A DNA stretch of 64,000 nucleotides from an uncultured Clostridia bacterium (GTDB lineage: Bacteria > Bacillota > Clostridia > Oscillospirales > Acutalibacteraceae), in NCBI GenBank assembly GCA_946555465.1, contig CAMNST010000004.1, positions 62,001 through 126,000 on the forward strand, in the 5' to 3' direction. Position numbers and translations under genes: made by a program. Of the stretch, positions 33,640-42,327 are shown in pieces. Under the pieces are notes generated by a model. The model did not search any database, was not told where the DNA came from, and saw only the letters and a program-made list of their open reading frames with translations. Each line of letters begins with the position of its first letter. Position 1 is the stretch's first letter.

Positions 33640-34281
33640 TTATCTTGTAATTTTATTAATATCTTTTTTGTTGCCCATAACAATAATATGCTCATAGGGT
33701 GAAAAAACATAGTCGGGTGAATTTATTGCTGTGATGGTTTCACCGTTTTTGTACGCAATTACAGATACACCGTGAATTTTTCGTACGTTGATTTTTTCAA
33801 GAGATTTGCCTATCCAACTGTCGGGTGGTGATATCTCATAAATGCCTGTATCTTCACTTAACTTGAAATAGTCATAAATTGCGGAACTGCTGTATTCAAC
33901 TGCCAAACGGTAGGCACTGTCTCTTTCGGGATATATAACCGAGTCGGCACCATTTTGAAGAAGAAATTTTTCATGAATCAGTGACGATGCTTTTCCGATA
34001 ACATTGCCTGCACCAAGTTCTTTAAGATAGGTTGTAATTATAAGGCTGTCCTGAAAATCGCCTACGCATACAAAGATATAATCATAATCTTCCACGCCAA
34101 GTGCGGCAAGATTGCTTTTTACGGTGAAATCACCGATTTCGGCGGTTGTAACTTTGTCGTTATATTCATCAATTAACCGTTCGTTTTTATCAACAAGCAT
34201 AACATCATTGTTCATTTCACAAAGATATTCTGCAAGGTGGTGGCCGAATTTTCCTGCTCCGATAACAAGAACTGAATTCAT
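33640..34281 (-). CDS. KtrA/TrkA-type potassium channel regulatory subunit
   Basis: A 213-residue RCK protein. Rossmann nucleotide-binding loop VIGAGKFGHHLAEYL at the N-terminus, acidic end of the second strand (MLVDKNE), then a C-terminal RCK_C domain (SPPDSWIGKSLEKI onward). It forms a ring that gates the KtrB/TrkH pore in response to ATP/ADP or c-di-AMP. It follows the pore gene by 20 bp on the same strand. Confidence 0.93.
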   Translation of the reverse strand: MNSVLVIGAGKFGHHLAEYLCEMNNDVMLVDKNERLIDEYNDKVTTAEIGDFTVKSNLAALGVEDYDYIFVCVGDFQDSLIITTYLKELGAGNVIGKASSLIHEKFLLQNGADSVIYPERDSAYRLAVEYSSSAIYDYFKLSEDTGIYEISPPDSWIGKSLEKINVRKIHGVSVIAYKNGETITAINSPDYVFSPYEHIIVMGNKKDINKITR

Positions 34282-34301
34282 ATGTTTTCCTCCGGGTAAA
34301 A

Positions 34302-35678
34302 TTATCCTATCAGCAGATTGCCTTTAGGTTTTTTAGTATCTTTATTGTTTTTTTCAAAATATAAACTGAATACAAATGTGAGGGATGTTATTCTGCCGAT
34401 AAACATCATTGCCGCTATAATTATTTTTGAAGCAAGTGCAAGTTTGGAAGTTATTCCGGCTGTCATACCTACTGTTCCTATAGCAGAAAAACATTCAAAA
34501 AGTATATCAGTATATGAAAATTCGGGATTAAAAAGACTGATAAGAAGCGATGCAATAAATACTTCCATGCAGTTTATAAGAAAGATTGCCGCTGCGCGTC
34601 TGATAATGTCATCGGTTATTCTTTTGCCGAAAACTTCAATTTCCTTTGAATTTCTGAGAGTTGAAGTTATGCAGAGAAACAAAACGGCAACGGTTACGGT
34701 CTTTATTCCGCCGGCAGTTGAAGCAGACGACCCGCCGATAAGCATAAGTATATAAGTCAAAACCTTTGAAACACCGCTCATTTCGCTGATTGGAATGCTG
34801 TTAAAACCGGCTGTTCTTGCGGTTGTACTCGCAAAAAATGCATTCAGAAGTGCCTGCATCGGCGGCATATTTTCAAGGGTGTTGTTTCTTTCAAATATAA
34901 GATAAACGACGGTTGCGCCGATAAGCAGAACGGCAGTTGTTGAAAGGGTAAGTTTGGTATAAAAATTATACCGCTTAAATTTTAGTTTGTTTGCTGCAAT
35001 ATCTTCCCATACAATAAAACCTATACCGCCTATTATAATAAGAAAGGCGATTGTGATAAGAATGACGGGATTGTTATTGACAGTCATCAGCGAAGAACCC
35101 GGTGCTATTCTTCCCATAACATCAAAGCCCGCATTACAGAATGCCGAAACCGAAAGAAAAACAGATGTGAAAAGACCGTTTTTAAATCCCATTTCAGGTA
35201 TATACTGCGTGCATAAAATTACTGCACCGAGGAGTTCAAATATCACTGTGCCGGAAACAACAATTTTTACAAGCCTTTTCGTGTCACCTGTGTAGATTGA
35301 ACCGATGCTTTCTTTTAAAAGAAGTTTTTCCCTGAGGCTCACTTTCTTTTTTATAAAACGTGACAGCATCGTGATTATTGTTATAAATCCAAGACCTCCA
35401 ACCTGAATAAGACAGAGTATTACAATCTGACCGAAAAGAGTCCATTTTGTAAATGTGTCAAACACAATAAGTCCGGTAACGCAGCATGCCGATGTTGCTG
35501 TGAAAAATGCATCAATAAAACTGACGTTTCCTGTTTTTACGGAGACGGGCAGCATAAGAAAAAATGTTCCTATCATAATAAGCCCGAAAAAACTCAGTGC
35601 AACCAGTTTTGGATATGATGAATAATAATTTCTGTTTTGCTTTTTTCTTTTTATTTCAGTGTTTTTGTTTGTTTCCAA
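34302..35678 (-). CDS. KtrB/TrkH-type potassium uptake pore
   Basis: A 458-residue membrane protein with about ten helices, including four pore loops. Selectivity-filter glycines are seen in SACCVTGLIVF, SAFCNAGFD, RTAGFNS and IGTVGMTAG. It imports potassium, probably coupled to sodium, together with the RCK subunit downstream. TTG at 35678 is the apparent start, 3 bases after the stop of the preceding gene, which suggests translational coupling; no strong ribosome site is visible. Confidence 0.93.
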   Translation of the reverse strand: METNKNTEIKRKKQNRNYYSSYPKLVALSFFGLIMIGTFFLMLPVSVKTGNVSFIDAFFTATSACCVTGLIVFDTFTKWTLFGQIVILCLIQVGGLGFITIITMLSRFIKKKVSLREKLLLKESIGSIYTGDTKRLVKIVVSGTVIFELLGAVILCTQYIPEMGFKNGLFTSVFLSVSAFCNAGFDVMGRIAPGSSLMTVNNNPVILITIAFLIIIGGIGFIVWEDIAANKLKFKRYNFYTKLTLSTTAVLLIGATVVYLIFERNNTLENMPPMQALLNAFFASTTARTAGFNSIPISEMSGVSKVLTYILMLIGGSSASTAGGIKTVTVAVLFLCITSTLRNSKEIEVFGKRITDDIIRRAAAIFLINCMEVFIASLLISLFNPEFSYTDILFECFSAIGTVGMTAGITSKLALASKIIIAAMMFIGRITSLTFVFSLYFEKNNKDTKKPKGNLLIG

Positions 35679-35681
35679 GGT

Positions 35682-37592
35682 TTAGGACTGCTCACTTTCC
35701 TGTGGTTGTTCGTTTTTTGGCGTATAGTTCGGAACGATTTCCATAAGTTTTTCGCGAACATTGTTTTCGTTTATATCATTAAGATTCTTAAGCATTTTTT
35801 CAAATTGTTGTGCATCAATTACCATTGGCTGATTAACGAAGATTTTTTTGTTTGCAGTTTTCTGGCGTGTCTGCATTTCATAATCCATAGAGAGTTCTTC
35901 ATATAATTTTTCGCCCGGGCGAAGTCCTGTAATTTCTATTCCTATTTCATCAACAGAAAATCCAGATAAATTTATTAGATTTTTGGCAAGATCCATTATT
36001 TTTACGGGCTCGCCCATATCAAGAACAAAAACTTCTCCGCCTTTGGCAAGTCCTCCTGCCTGACATACCAACTGAGCCGCTTCAGGAATTGTCATAAAAT
36101 ATCTTGTTATATCGGGATGGGTAACTTTTACCGGTCCGCCTGCAGCAATCTGCTTTTTAAATATAGGAACAACCGAACCGTGAGAACCCAATACATTGCC
36201 GAATCTTACGGCGGCGTACTGCGTATTGTTACTTATTTTGTTCATATACTGAACGATGATTTCGGTAACTCGTTTTGTTGCGCCCATAACATTGGTGGGA
36301 TTAACTGCTTTATCGGTGGAAAGAATAACCATTTTAGGCACTTTGAATTTGTCTGCGGTTATCGCAACATTATATGTGCCGAAAATATTGTTTTTAACTG
36401 CTTCACACGGTGAATCTTCCATAAGCGGAACATGTTTGTGGGCTGCAGCATGAAAAACCACATCGGGATGGAATTCTTCAAATACTTCTTCAAGTCTTTT
36501 AACATCCCTTACAGAACCGATTCTTACATAGATATTAATTGTATCACCGTATTTTTCCTTGAGTTCATTGTAAAGTTCAAAAGCGCAGTTTTCATATATA
36601 TCAAAAATAATAATGTTTTCAGGTTTATATCTTGCACACTGCATGCATATTTCGGAACCGATGGAGCCTCCGCCGCCTGTTACAAGAATTGTAGTTCCGA
36701 TAAGATAACGGCATACTTTTATATCAAGGGTAATTTCATCTCGGGAAAGAAGGTCGGTAATTTCAACATTTCGTATCTGTCTCATAGCACTGCTGTCCAT
36801 AAGTATTTCAGACATTGACGGTGTTATTTTTACTGTTTTTCCCGTAGACATTGCAATTTTCATGATTTCATTCTGTCTTTGTCTTGAGGCAGAAGGCAGG
36901 CAGATAATAATTTCATCTATATCATAATCTACAACAAATTTGGGTATTTCGCTGCAGTTGCCGACAATTTTTACGCCGTTAAGACGTTTTTTCTTTTTTG
37001 CCGGGTTATCATCTATCGCAATTATAGGTTTGCTTTCTTTATAATGGTGGGTTTTCAGGTCGTCAATAATGACATTTCCCATATAACCGGCGCCTATTAT
37101 CATTATTCTTTTAACATGTTTTTTGCTTGTGAGTCTTATTAAAAGTCTTCTGATTATTCTGTAACCTACACGCGGCAGACAGGTGCAGAATATTACGAAT
37201 ACGAACATAATAATATATGCATAAAAAGGAAGAGCAGTATGGTGATTCGGTAAAATTAACTGGAACAGAATTTTATCGATAACAAAAAGAGCAATCGTGT
37301 CAAAAAAAGATGCAATAGTGCAATGTACAAATTCGTCTACTTCAACATATGTCCACACAATTCTGTAAAGTCTGAAAAAGTGATTTATAATAACAATTAA
37401 AATGCTTGTGATAAAAAAATGCGAGTAACTAAACAGAATTTGACTGTATTCATTATTAAATACAGTTGCGTTATTTATAAAATAACTTACAAGTGCATTT
37501 GACAATGCAAAAAGGGTAACATCAATGATTGCAAGAAACCATTTTTTCAGCATTCCTGCTATTTCTTTTTTATTTTTTTCCATTTTTATCAT
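35682..37592 (-). CDS. Membrane-bound UDP-sugar 4,6-dehydratase (CapD/WbpM/PglF family)
   Basis: A 636-residue protein: four N-terminal membrane helices (to about residue 140), a first Rossmann-like domain (IIGAGYMGNVIIDDL) and a second SDR domain with TGGGGSIGSEICMQ, STDKAVNPTNVMGATKR and FGNVLGSHGSVVP. Methionine replaces the usual SDR tyrosine (NVMGATK), as in WbpM and PglF, enzymes that make 4-keto-6-deoxy sugars from UDP-GlcNAc for glycans. No glycosyltransferases are adjacent. ATG 37592 or the second ATG at 37583 may be used. It is 39 bp behind the CHAP gene. Confidence 0.93.
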   Translation of the reverse strand: MIKMEKNKKEIAGMLKKWFLAIIDVTLFALSNALVSYFINNATVFNNEYSQILFSYSHFFITSILIVIINHFFRLYRIVWTYVEVDEFVHCTIASFFDTIALFVIDKILFQLILPNHHTALPFYAYIIMFVFVIFCTCLPRVGYRIIRRLLIRLTSKKHVKRIMIIGAGYMGNVIIDDLKTHHYKESKPIIAIDDNPAKKKKRLNGVKIVGNCSEIPKFVVDYDIDEIIICLPSASRQRQNEIMKIAMSTGKTVKITPSMSEILMDSSAMRQIRNVEITDLLSRDEITLDIKVCRYLIGTTILVTGGGGSIGSEICMQCARYKPENIIIFDIYENCAFELYNELKEKYGDTINIYVRIGSVRDVKRLEEVFEEFHPDVVFHAAAHKHVPLMEDSPCEAVKNNIFGTYNVAITADKFKVPKMVILSTDKAVNPTNVMGATKRVTEIIVQYMNKISNNTQYAAVRFGNVLGSHGSVVPIFKKQIAAGGPVKVTHPDITRYFMTIPEAAQLVCQAGGLAKGGEVFVLDMGEPVKIMDLAKNLINLSGFSVDEIGIEITGLRPGEKLYEELSMDYEMQTRQKTANKKIFVNQPMVIDAQQFEKMLKNLNDINENNVREKLMEIVPNYTPKNEQPQESEQS

Positions 37593-37631
37593 CTCACTTT
37601 TAAATATTATTTTTTAGATTCAGATACTGAG

Positions 37632-38876
37632 TTATTTAATACTGCTGTTTCCAGCATCTTCAGATGTTTTCTTCTTTCTGTTTTTAATTTTTTTAACTAT
37701 GAAAATAAAAATTGATAAAATAAATGTAGTTCCTATTATTGTTGCGGGAACAAGGTATAACTGCATATTCTGTTTTAATGAATTTACGTTTACACCCATT
37801 CGTGTAAGCACGCTTTCAGCGGTGCGCTGTGTTGTAATAACCTCGGATTTTGCTGTGCCCACAACCTTGCGCGTGGTTTCGTGGGCGATGGTGGTAACCT
37901 CTGCCACTGCTTGTTTTACTGTAAATTCGCATTGGCTGTATAAATCGTTATTGGCACATACCACAACGGTGGCCGTTCCTGTTCCTATTGCTTTGATATT
38001 TCCGCCGGAGTCTATTTCAATAATACCCTCATCATCACAAAAGTAGCCGACAACAGCCGCCGCTCCGCTTGGTTCAATAGAATAGTTCAGTTTAACGCTA
38101 TCTCCGACCTGCAGTTCATATGACTGTGCGTGAATTGTCAGTTTTTCAACAGGCACAGATGTTGTGCTTTGGGGTTCGGTTTGTGTTGTCTGTTTTTTTG
38201 TTGTGGTTTTATTTGAATTGTTATTTTTTGTTGTGGTATTGCTGCTGCTTGTCCTTTTTGTGGTGTTTTTGTCATTTTCTTTGCTGTCTGAAGAGCCGCC
38301 CGAAACCGAATCGTAATCCGGAGAAGCATAACCCATAATGGAACTGATGTTATTATAAGGCTTTGAGCCGCTGCTTGTATAACTTCTTGATTTAACTTTG
38401 CCTGAACAGTTGCCTTCAATGGTATAGACCGTACTGCCCGATGTGTAATCAACTATTCCTACATGTTGTGATGAGCCGTTTCCGCTCCAGTCGAAAAAGA
38501 TTAAATCACCGCCTTTCGGAGCATATCCGCTCCCGGATTTGTGGTATCTGCCCTTGTTTGAAAACCAACTTATCATGCTGTTGCAGTTACCACCGTTTGG
38601 AATTATAACGCCATTTAACTTCGTAGAATAGTTATTTCCGGCCTGATTAAAGCACCAGAATACAAAAGTTGTGCACCATGAACCCTGACTTCCGTACCAT
38701 TCACCGTATTTTGAATAAGTTGAGGAACCTGTGTATCCAACTTCATTATCCGCTACGGCAACAACCTTATTTCTCAACTGACTTTCAGTTGCGGCAAAAG
38801 TTAGGGTGGGCGCATATGTGTAAAATGAAATGATTACTGCCAAAAAAAGTGACAAAATTTTTAACGATTTTTTCAT
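37632..38876 (-). CDS. Secreted, membrane-anchored CHAP-domain cell-wall hydrolase
   Basis: A 414-residue surface protein: signal peptide (to about A29), CHAP amidase/endopeptidase domain (about 35-180) with C68 in GSWCTTFVFWC, H138 in SSQHVGIVDY and E154/N156 in IEGNC; a Ser/Thr/Asn-rich linker; a bacterial Ig-like (Big_2) domain with the typical GTATVVV strand near residue 310; a second Thr-rich stretch and a C-terminal membrane helix (about 377-398) with a lysine-rich cytoplasmic tail. It likely cleaves peptidoglycan cross-links or stems. AAGAGG precedes ATG 38876 and a promoter lies 42 bp upstream. Confidence 0.88.
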   Translation of the reverse strand: MKKSLKILSLFLAVIISFYTYAPTLTFAATESQLRNKVVAVADNEVGYTGSSTYSKYGEWYGSQGSWCTTFVFWCFNQAGNNYSTKLNGVIIPNGGNCNSMISWFSNKGRYHKSGSGYAPKGGDLIFFDWSGNGSSQHVGIVDYTSGSTVYTIEGNCSGKVKSRSYTSSGSKPYNNISSIMGYASPDYDSVSGGSSDSKENDKNTTKRTSSSNTTTKNNNSNKTTTKKQTTQTEPQSTTSVPVEKLTIHAQSYELQVGDSVKLNYSIEPSGAAAVVGYFCDDEGIIEIDSGGNIKAIGTGTATVVVCANNDLYSQCEFTVKQAVAEVTTIAHETTRKVVGTAKSEVITTQRTAESVLTRMGVNVNSLKQNMQLYLVPATIIGTTFILSIFIFIVKKIKNRKKKTSEDAGNSSIK

Positions 38877-38917
38877 TTAATACCTCTTAGGAGCGTATAT
38901 TATAAATATCCAGTATC

Positions 38918-38945
38918 ATTATACAGATTAATATTTAAAAGTCAA
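38918..38945 (-). promoter_or_regulatory. SigA promoter of the CHAP-CapD-Ktr-IolB run
   Basis: Minus strand TTGACT (38945-38940), 16-bp spacer, TATAAT (38923-38918). No other convincing promoter is visible before the next four genes. Confidence 0.68.
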
Positions 38946-39056
38946 TTATTTTAAATAAAGTTTATAATGTTTTTATAAAATCTTATTATATGATTATAAA
39001 TATTATATCAAATTTTGTCAATTTGTCTATTTTGGCTATTTTTAACGTGATGCATA

Positions 39057-39085
39057 TTGAAATTTTTGTTCATATAATGTAAAAT
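39057..39085 (+). promoter_or_regulatory. SigA promoter of the serine hydrolase gene
   Basis: TTGAAA (39057-39062), 17-bp spacer, TAAAAT (39080-39085), 37 bp before GTG 39123. The rest of the 246-bp AT-rich intergenic stretch shows nothing else convincing. Confidence 0.62.
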
Positions 39086-39122
39086 ATTTTTATAAAATAT
39101 TTGTGACAGGAGAAAATTTTTT

Positions 39123-40715
39123 GTGGAAAAATTAAAAGATTGTCAACTTGAACATTGTACGCCGGAAGAGGTTGGCGTTGACAGCAAGGTCATAACCGCC
39201 TTCTTAAATGAGATAAATGAGAAAGGTCTCGGACTTCAGAGTTTTACTGTTGTTCGTCACGATAAAGTGTGTGCCCAGGGCTTTTTTAAGCCGTATGCCG
39301 CCGATATACCGCATGTTCTTTACTCAATGAGCAAATCTGTTACATCAACAGCAGTCGGTTTTGCCGTAAGCGAGGGATTAATAAATTTAAACGACAGGGT
39401 TGTTAAATATTTTCCGGAATATATTATGTCAAAGCGTCCGTTTAACAGAATGCTTACAATACGTATGCTTTTAACAATGCATTCGGATAAACTTATTACT
39501 GTGCTTGAAGAAAAGGGGCAGACTGACTGGATTCAGAATTTTCTTGGTGCCACATTCCTGCTTCCCCCGAATACAAAATTTAATTATATTTCTGAAAATA
39601 CATTTATGCTCTCCGCCATTGTTTCAAAAGTTACGGGTATGAGTGTTATTGATTATCTGTATCCCAGAATATTTGAACCGCTGGGAATTGAAAAGCCGTT
39701 CTGGGAAACTGATGGTGCAGGCAACAACGCCGGCGGCTGGGGTCTTTATATGAAGAGCGAAGATCTTGCCAAGTTCTTTCTGCCTTATATCCACGGCGGA
39801 AAGTGGAAAGACGGAACACAGATTATACCCGAAGTTTGGGTTAAGGAGGCCACAAAGAAACAGGTTAATTCTGTTCGTGACGGCTTTATTGATAATATGG
39901 AGGGTTACGGTTATCAGTTCTGGAGAAATCCGATTGCCAACAGTTACCGTGCTGACGGACTTTTCGGTCAGCGTTGTTTTATGTTTCCCGATTATGACGC
40001 TCTTGTTGTTCTCAACTGCGGTGAGGCGGAAGATTATAAGATTATGAAAGTTTTCTGGAAGTATTTTCCGCAGTGTTTCGGTTATGGTGAACTCCCTGAA
40101 AATAAAGAGGCTCATACACAACTTTTAAACACCATTGATTCATGTCATGTTGAAGAACTTGATGCGAAACCCAGAAACAAAGAACTTGAAGAAAAAATTT
40201 CAGGCAGACTTTTGAAGTGCAAAACATCTGAATTTGTTTCGGTAATTTCAATTTCCGTTACACAGATGCTTTATAATAAACCCGGTTCAATCAGCGAAAT
40301 GAAACTTGATTTTACTGATGATGGCCTTGATTTCTACTGGAAAGAAAAAGAGTATGAAAACACAATAAAAGTTGGTATGAACGGTGAATACGGTATTTCT
40401 GAAATAACACTGGGCGATTTGCATTATCATACATACTCAAAGGCCGCCTGGCAGGAAGATGGTTCTCTTGAACTCTGGATAAGACCTATTGAAACCGCCC
40501 ACGTAAGAAAATTTACATTTATTATTAAAGATGATAATACTGTTAAAATAGTAAACGAGAGCAATCCCCGTTTTCAGGATTTGGTTATTTATTATATGAC
40601 ATTTACGGGCTATCCCGTGAAAGGCGATATTACCGAAGATGTTATAAAGGACACGGTTAAAACGCTTGGTCTTCCCATTATTGAGCCGAATTTTACGGGG
40701 AAATTTGTCGAATGA
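39123..40715 (+). CDS. Class C beta-lactamase-fold serine hydrolase
   Basis: A 530-residue cytosolic-looking protein (no signal peptide). The N-terminal two thirds is a beta-lactamase/esterase domain with SxxK in YSMSKSVTSTA (near residue 70) and a second motif in FNYISENTFML; GGWGLYMKSEDLAKF is also typical. The C-terminal 150 residues form a beta-rich domain like those following such hydrolases. Activity may be an esterase, D-aminopeptidase or penicillin-binding type; antibiotic resistance should not be assumed. GTG start with CAGGAGA upstream and its own promoter and terminator. Confidence 0.88.
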   Translation: MEKLKDCQLEHCTPEEVGVDSKVITAFLNEINEKGLGLQSFTVVRHDKVCAQGFFKPYAADIPHVLYSMSKSVTSTAVGFAVSEGLINLNDRVVKYFPEYIMSKRPFNRMLTIRMLLTMHSDKLITVLEEKGQTDWIQNFLGATFLLPPNTKFNYISENTFMLSAIVSKVTGMSVIDYLYPRIFEPLGIEKPFWETDGAGNNAGGWGLYMKSEDLAKFFLPYIHGGKWKDGTQIIPEVWVKEATKKQVNSVRDGFIDNMEGYGYQFWRNPIANSYRADGLFGQRCFMFPDYDALVVLNCGEAEDYKIMKVFWKYFPQCFGYGELPENKEAHTQLLNTIDSCHVEELDAKPRNKELEEKISGRLLKCKTSEFVSVISISVTQMLYNKPGSISEMKLDFTDDGLDFYWKEKEYENTIKVGMNGEYGISEITLGDLHYHTYSKAAWQEDGSLELWIRPIETAHVRKFTFIIKDDNTVKIVNESNPRFQDLVIYYMTFTGYPVKGDITEDVIKDTVKTLGLPIIEPNFTGKFVE

Positions 40716-40745
40716 AATTCAGACGATAAGTTAAAATCAAAATAA

Positions 40746-40789
40746 AAAAAGTGCTGTTTATCTGATTGTTCAGTTAAGCAGCACTTTTT
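40746..40789. terminator. Bidirectional terminator between convergent genes
   Basis: Stem AAAAAGTGCTG / CAGCACTTTTT (11 bp) with an internal TATCTGA-like extension. A-rich and T-rich flanks allow use from both sides. Confidence 0.85.
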
Positions 40790-40794
40790 ATTTT

Positions 40795-41256
40795 TCAAAG
40801 TCTTGCGGCATTAAGCATGATTCCATTGTCTGTAATATCAATAATTCCGTATTTTCCGTCAGCCGCCGAACCGGGATTCATAATGTAAAGACCGTCATCA
40901 TATCCGGTATATTGATTATGGGTGTGACCGAAAAGGCAAATATCTGCACCTATTTCTTTTGAATGGCGGATAATTTCTTCATAACCGAATTTGACTCGGA
41001 AAGGATGACCGTGTGAAAAGAAAACAGTTTTGTTATTTGCTTTTATTGTTTTGTAAAGCGGAAGTGTTGAATACCAGTCACAGTTGCCGGCAACTCTTTC
41101 GTTTCTTAGATTCGGATAGAGTGCAAGCACATCATCAAAATCGTCTTCGCCGTCACCGAGAAAGATGAATAAGTCACTTGTATTCATATGTTTTTCAACA
41201 ATGTCAAAAAGATTGCTTTTTGACTTGTGCGAATCTGAAATAACAACTATTCTCAT
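40795..41256 (-). CDS. YfcE/MJ0936-type metallophosphoesterase
   Basis: A 153-residue calcineurin-like phosphodiesterase. Metal-site motifs in order: ISDSHKS (D-x-H), FLGDGEDD (GD), VAGNCDW (GNCD), FSHGHPF (H) and LFGHTH (GHTH). The family hydrolyses phosphodiesters in vitro; the cellular substrate is unknown. GGAAGGAGG lies before ATG 41256. It diverges from the small-protein trio. Confidence 0.92.
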   Translation of the reverse strand: MRIVVISDSHKSKSNLFDIVEKHMNTSDLFIFLGDGEDDFDDVLALYPNLRNERVAGNCDWYSTLPLYKTIKANNKTVFFSHGHPFRVKFGYEEIIRHSKEIGADICLFGHTHNQYTGYDDGLYIMNPGSAADGKYGIIDITDNGIMLNAARL

Positions 41257-41326
41257 TCATAAATTACCTCCTTCCGTCATAGATTGTATTAGATATAAAT
41301 TATACATTAAAGAGGAGATTTTTTCA

Positions 41327-41566
41327 ATGAACAATAATAATTTTGATAAACTTATGAATGATGCAAAAAAGAAAACAGGAATTGATGTTAATAAAATGAA
41401 ACAGGCTGCCGACAACGGAAAACTTGATGATTTTATAAATAAAAATTTATCATCACAGGCAACGCAGCAGTTAAAGAGTGTTCTGAGTGATAAGGAGGCG
41501 GCAGAAAAACTGCTTTCAACTCCTCAGGCAAAGGAGTTGATGAAAAAATTAATGGAAGGAAAATAA
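41327..41566 (+). CDS. Small helical conserved protein, 79 aa
   Basis: A 79-residue, strongly helical protein (MNNNNFDKLMNDAKKKTG at its start) with alternating Lys/Asp/Gln residues and no cysteine. AGAGGAG directs ATG 41327; the longer in-frame ORF back to 41165 runs over the divergent gene and is rejected. It lies 3 bp before the next small gene, so the three form one operon. The family is not recognised; such trios occur in Clostridia without a known function. Confidence 0.7.
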   Translation: MNNNNFDKLMNDAKKKTGIDVNKMKQAADNGKLDDFINKNLSSQATQQLKSVLSDKEAAEKLLSTPQAKELMKKLMEGK

Positions 41567-41569
41567 AAT

Positions 41570-41932
41570 ATGGATAACATTAATGATATTATATCAAGTT
41601 TATCAAGCGAAGATATTGATATGCTCAAAGGTGTTGCCTCATCTATTTTAGGTGAGGCAGCGGCTGATAATACACCGAGTCCGAAACCCGCAGAAAAGAA
41701 AGAACAAAACGCACTTATGCCCGGGGGTATCGGATTTGATAATATAGATTTTGATATGATTATGAAAGCCAAAACAATATTTGAAAAAATGAACAGTGTG
41801 CAAAGCAAAAATGCAGATCTGATACTTGCTTTAAAGCCTCATCTTAATGCCGAAACACAGAATAAAGCAGATCAGGCACTGAGAATATTAAAACTTTTTG
41901 AAGTATTGCCGCTGCTGAGGGAGTTGTTTTAA
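41570..41932 (+). CDS. Conserved small protein, 120 aa, unknown function
   Basis: A 120-residue soluble protein. The N-terminal segment SSEDIDMLKGVASSILGEA is a predicted amphipathic helix, followed by a proline/lysine linker and a C-terminal helical region (VQSKNADLILALKPHLNAE and ILKLFEVLPLLRELF). The final motif, with KPHLNxExxxKxDxAxKxLK-like spacing, recalls small proteins near spore or division genes, though I cannot name a family. Its stop codon overlaps the next start by one base. Confidence 0.68.
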   Translation: MDNINDIISSLSSEDIDMLKGVASSILGEAAADNTPSPKPAEKKEQNALMPGGIGFDNIDFDMIMKAKTIFEKMNSVQSKNADLILALKPHLNAETQNKADQALRILKLFEVLPLLRELF

Positions 41933-42252
41933 TGGCACAGTTTTCCGAGTCGGAGATTGATGCGGCAAAGAGACGTGTATGGGAAATGCAGAATCGGGCA
42001 TCAAGATACACTTCAAAGAGCGAGCCTGCAAATGTTTCACCGTTTTCTTTCCATACGCAAAGCAAAGCACAAAGAGAAGAAACAGAGAAATCCGAAACAC
42101 AAAAATCCGAAACTGATAAAACGCAAAACAGCAGCGAGGATAGTGCAGAAAAAGATAAATCTTTCGGCATTATTCTTGCTCTTATACTGCTGCTTTCTAA
42201 AGAAGGTGCCGATAATACTTTAATTCTGGCACTGCTTTATCTTTTACTTTAA
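41932..42252 (+). CDS. Small protein with C-terminal membrane helices, 106 aa
   Basis: A 106-residue protein: helical start (ESEIDAAKRRVWEMQNRAS), a very charged Glu/Lys/Ser/Thr linker, and two short C-terminal hydrophobic segments (FGIILALILLLS and LILALLYLLL) separated by EGADN. It is probably a membrane-hairpin or tail-anchored protein. ATG overlaps the previous stop (ATGA-type coupling), so it acts with the two small proteins before it. Similar C-termini occur in proteins of the sporulating Clostridia; the role is unknown. Confidence 0.68.
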   Translation: MAQFSESEIDAAKRRVWEMQNRASRYTSKSEPANVSPFSFHTQSKAQREETEKSETQKSETDKTQNSSEDSAEKDKSFGIILALILLLSKEGADNTLILALLYLLL

Positions 42253-42327
42253 ATAAAATGTGGAAATTTTGTCAATAATATGTTATATTAATCTAAGTGT
42301 ATTATTTTATATACGGAGGAATTTTAA

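Noticed and set aside
39123..40715. Beta-lactamase resistance gene
   Set aside because: The fold and SxxK fit, but the protein lacks a signal peptide and has an extra C-terminal domain, so a general serine hydrolase is the safer call.
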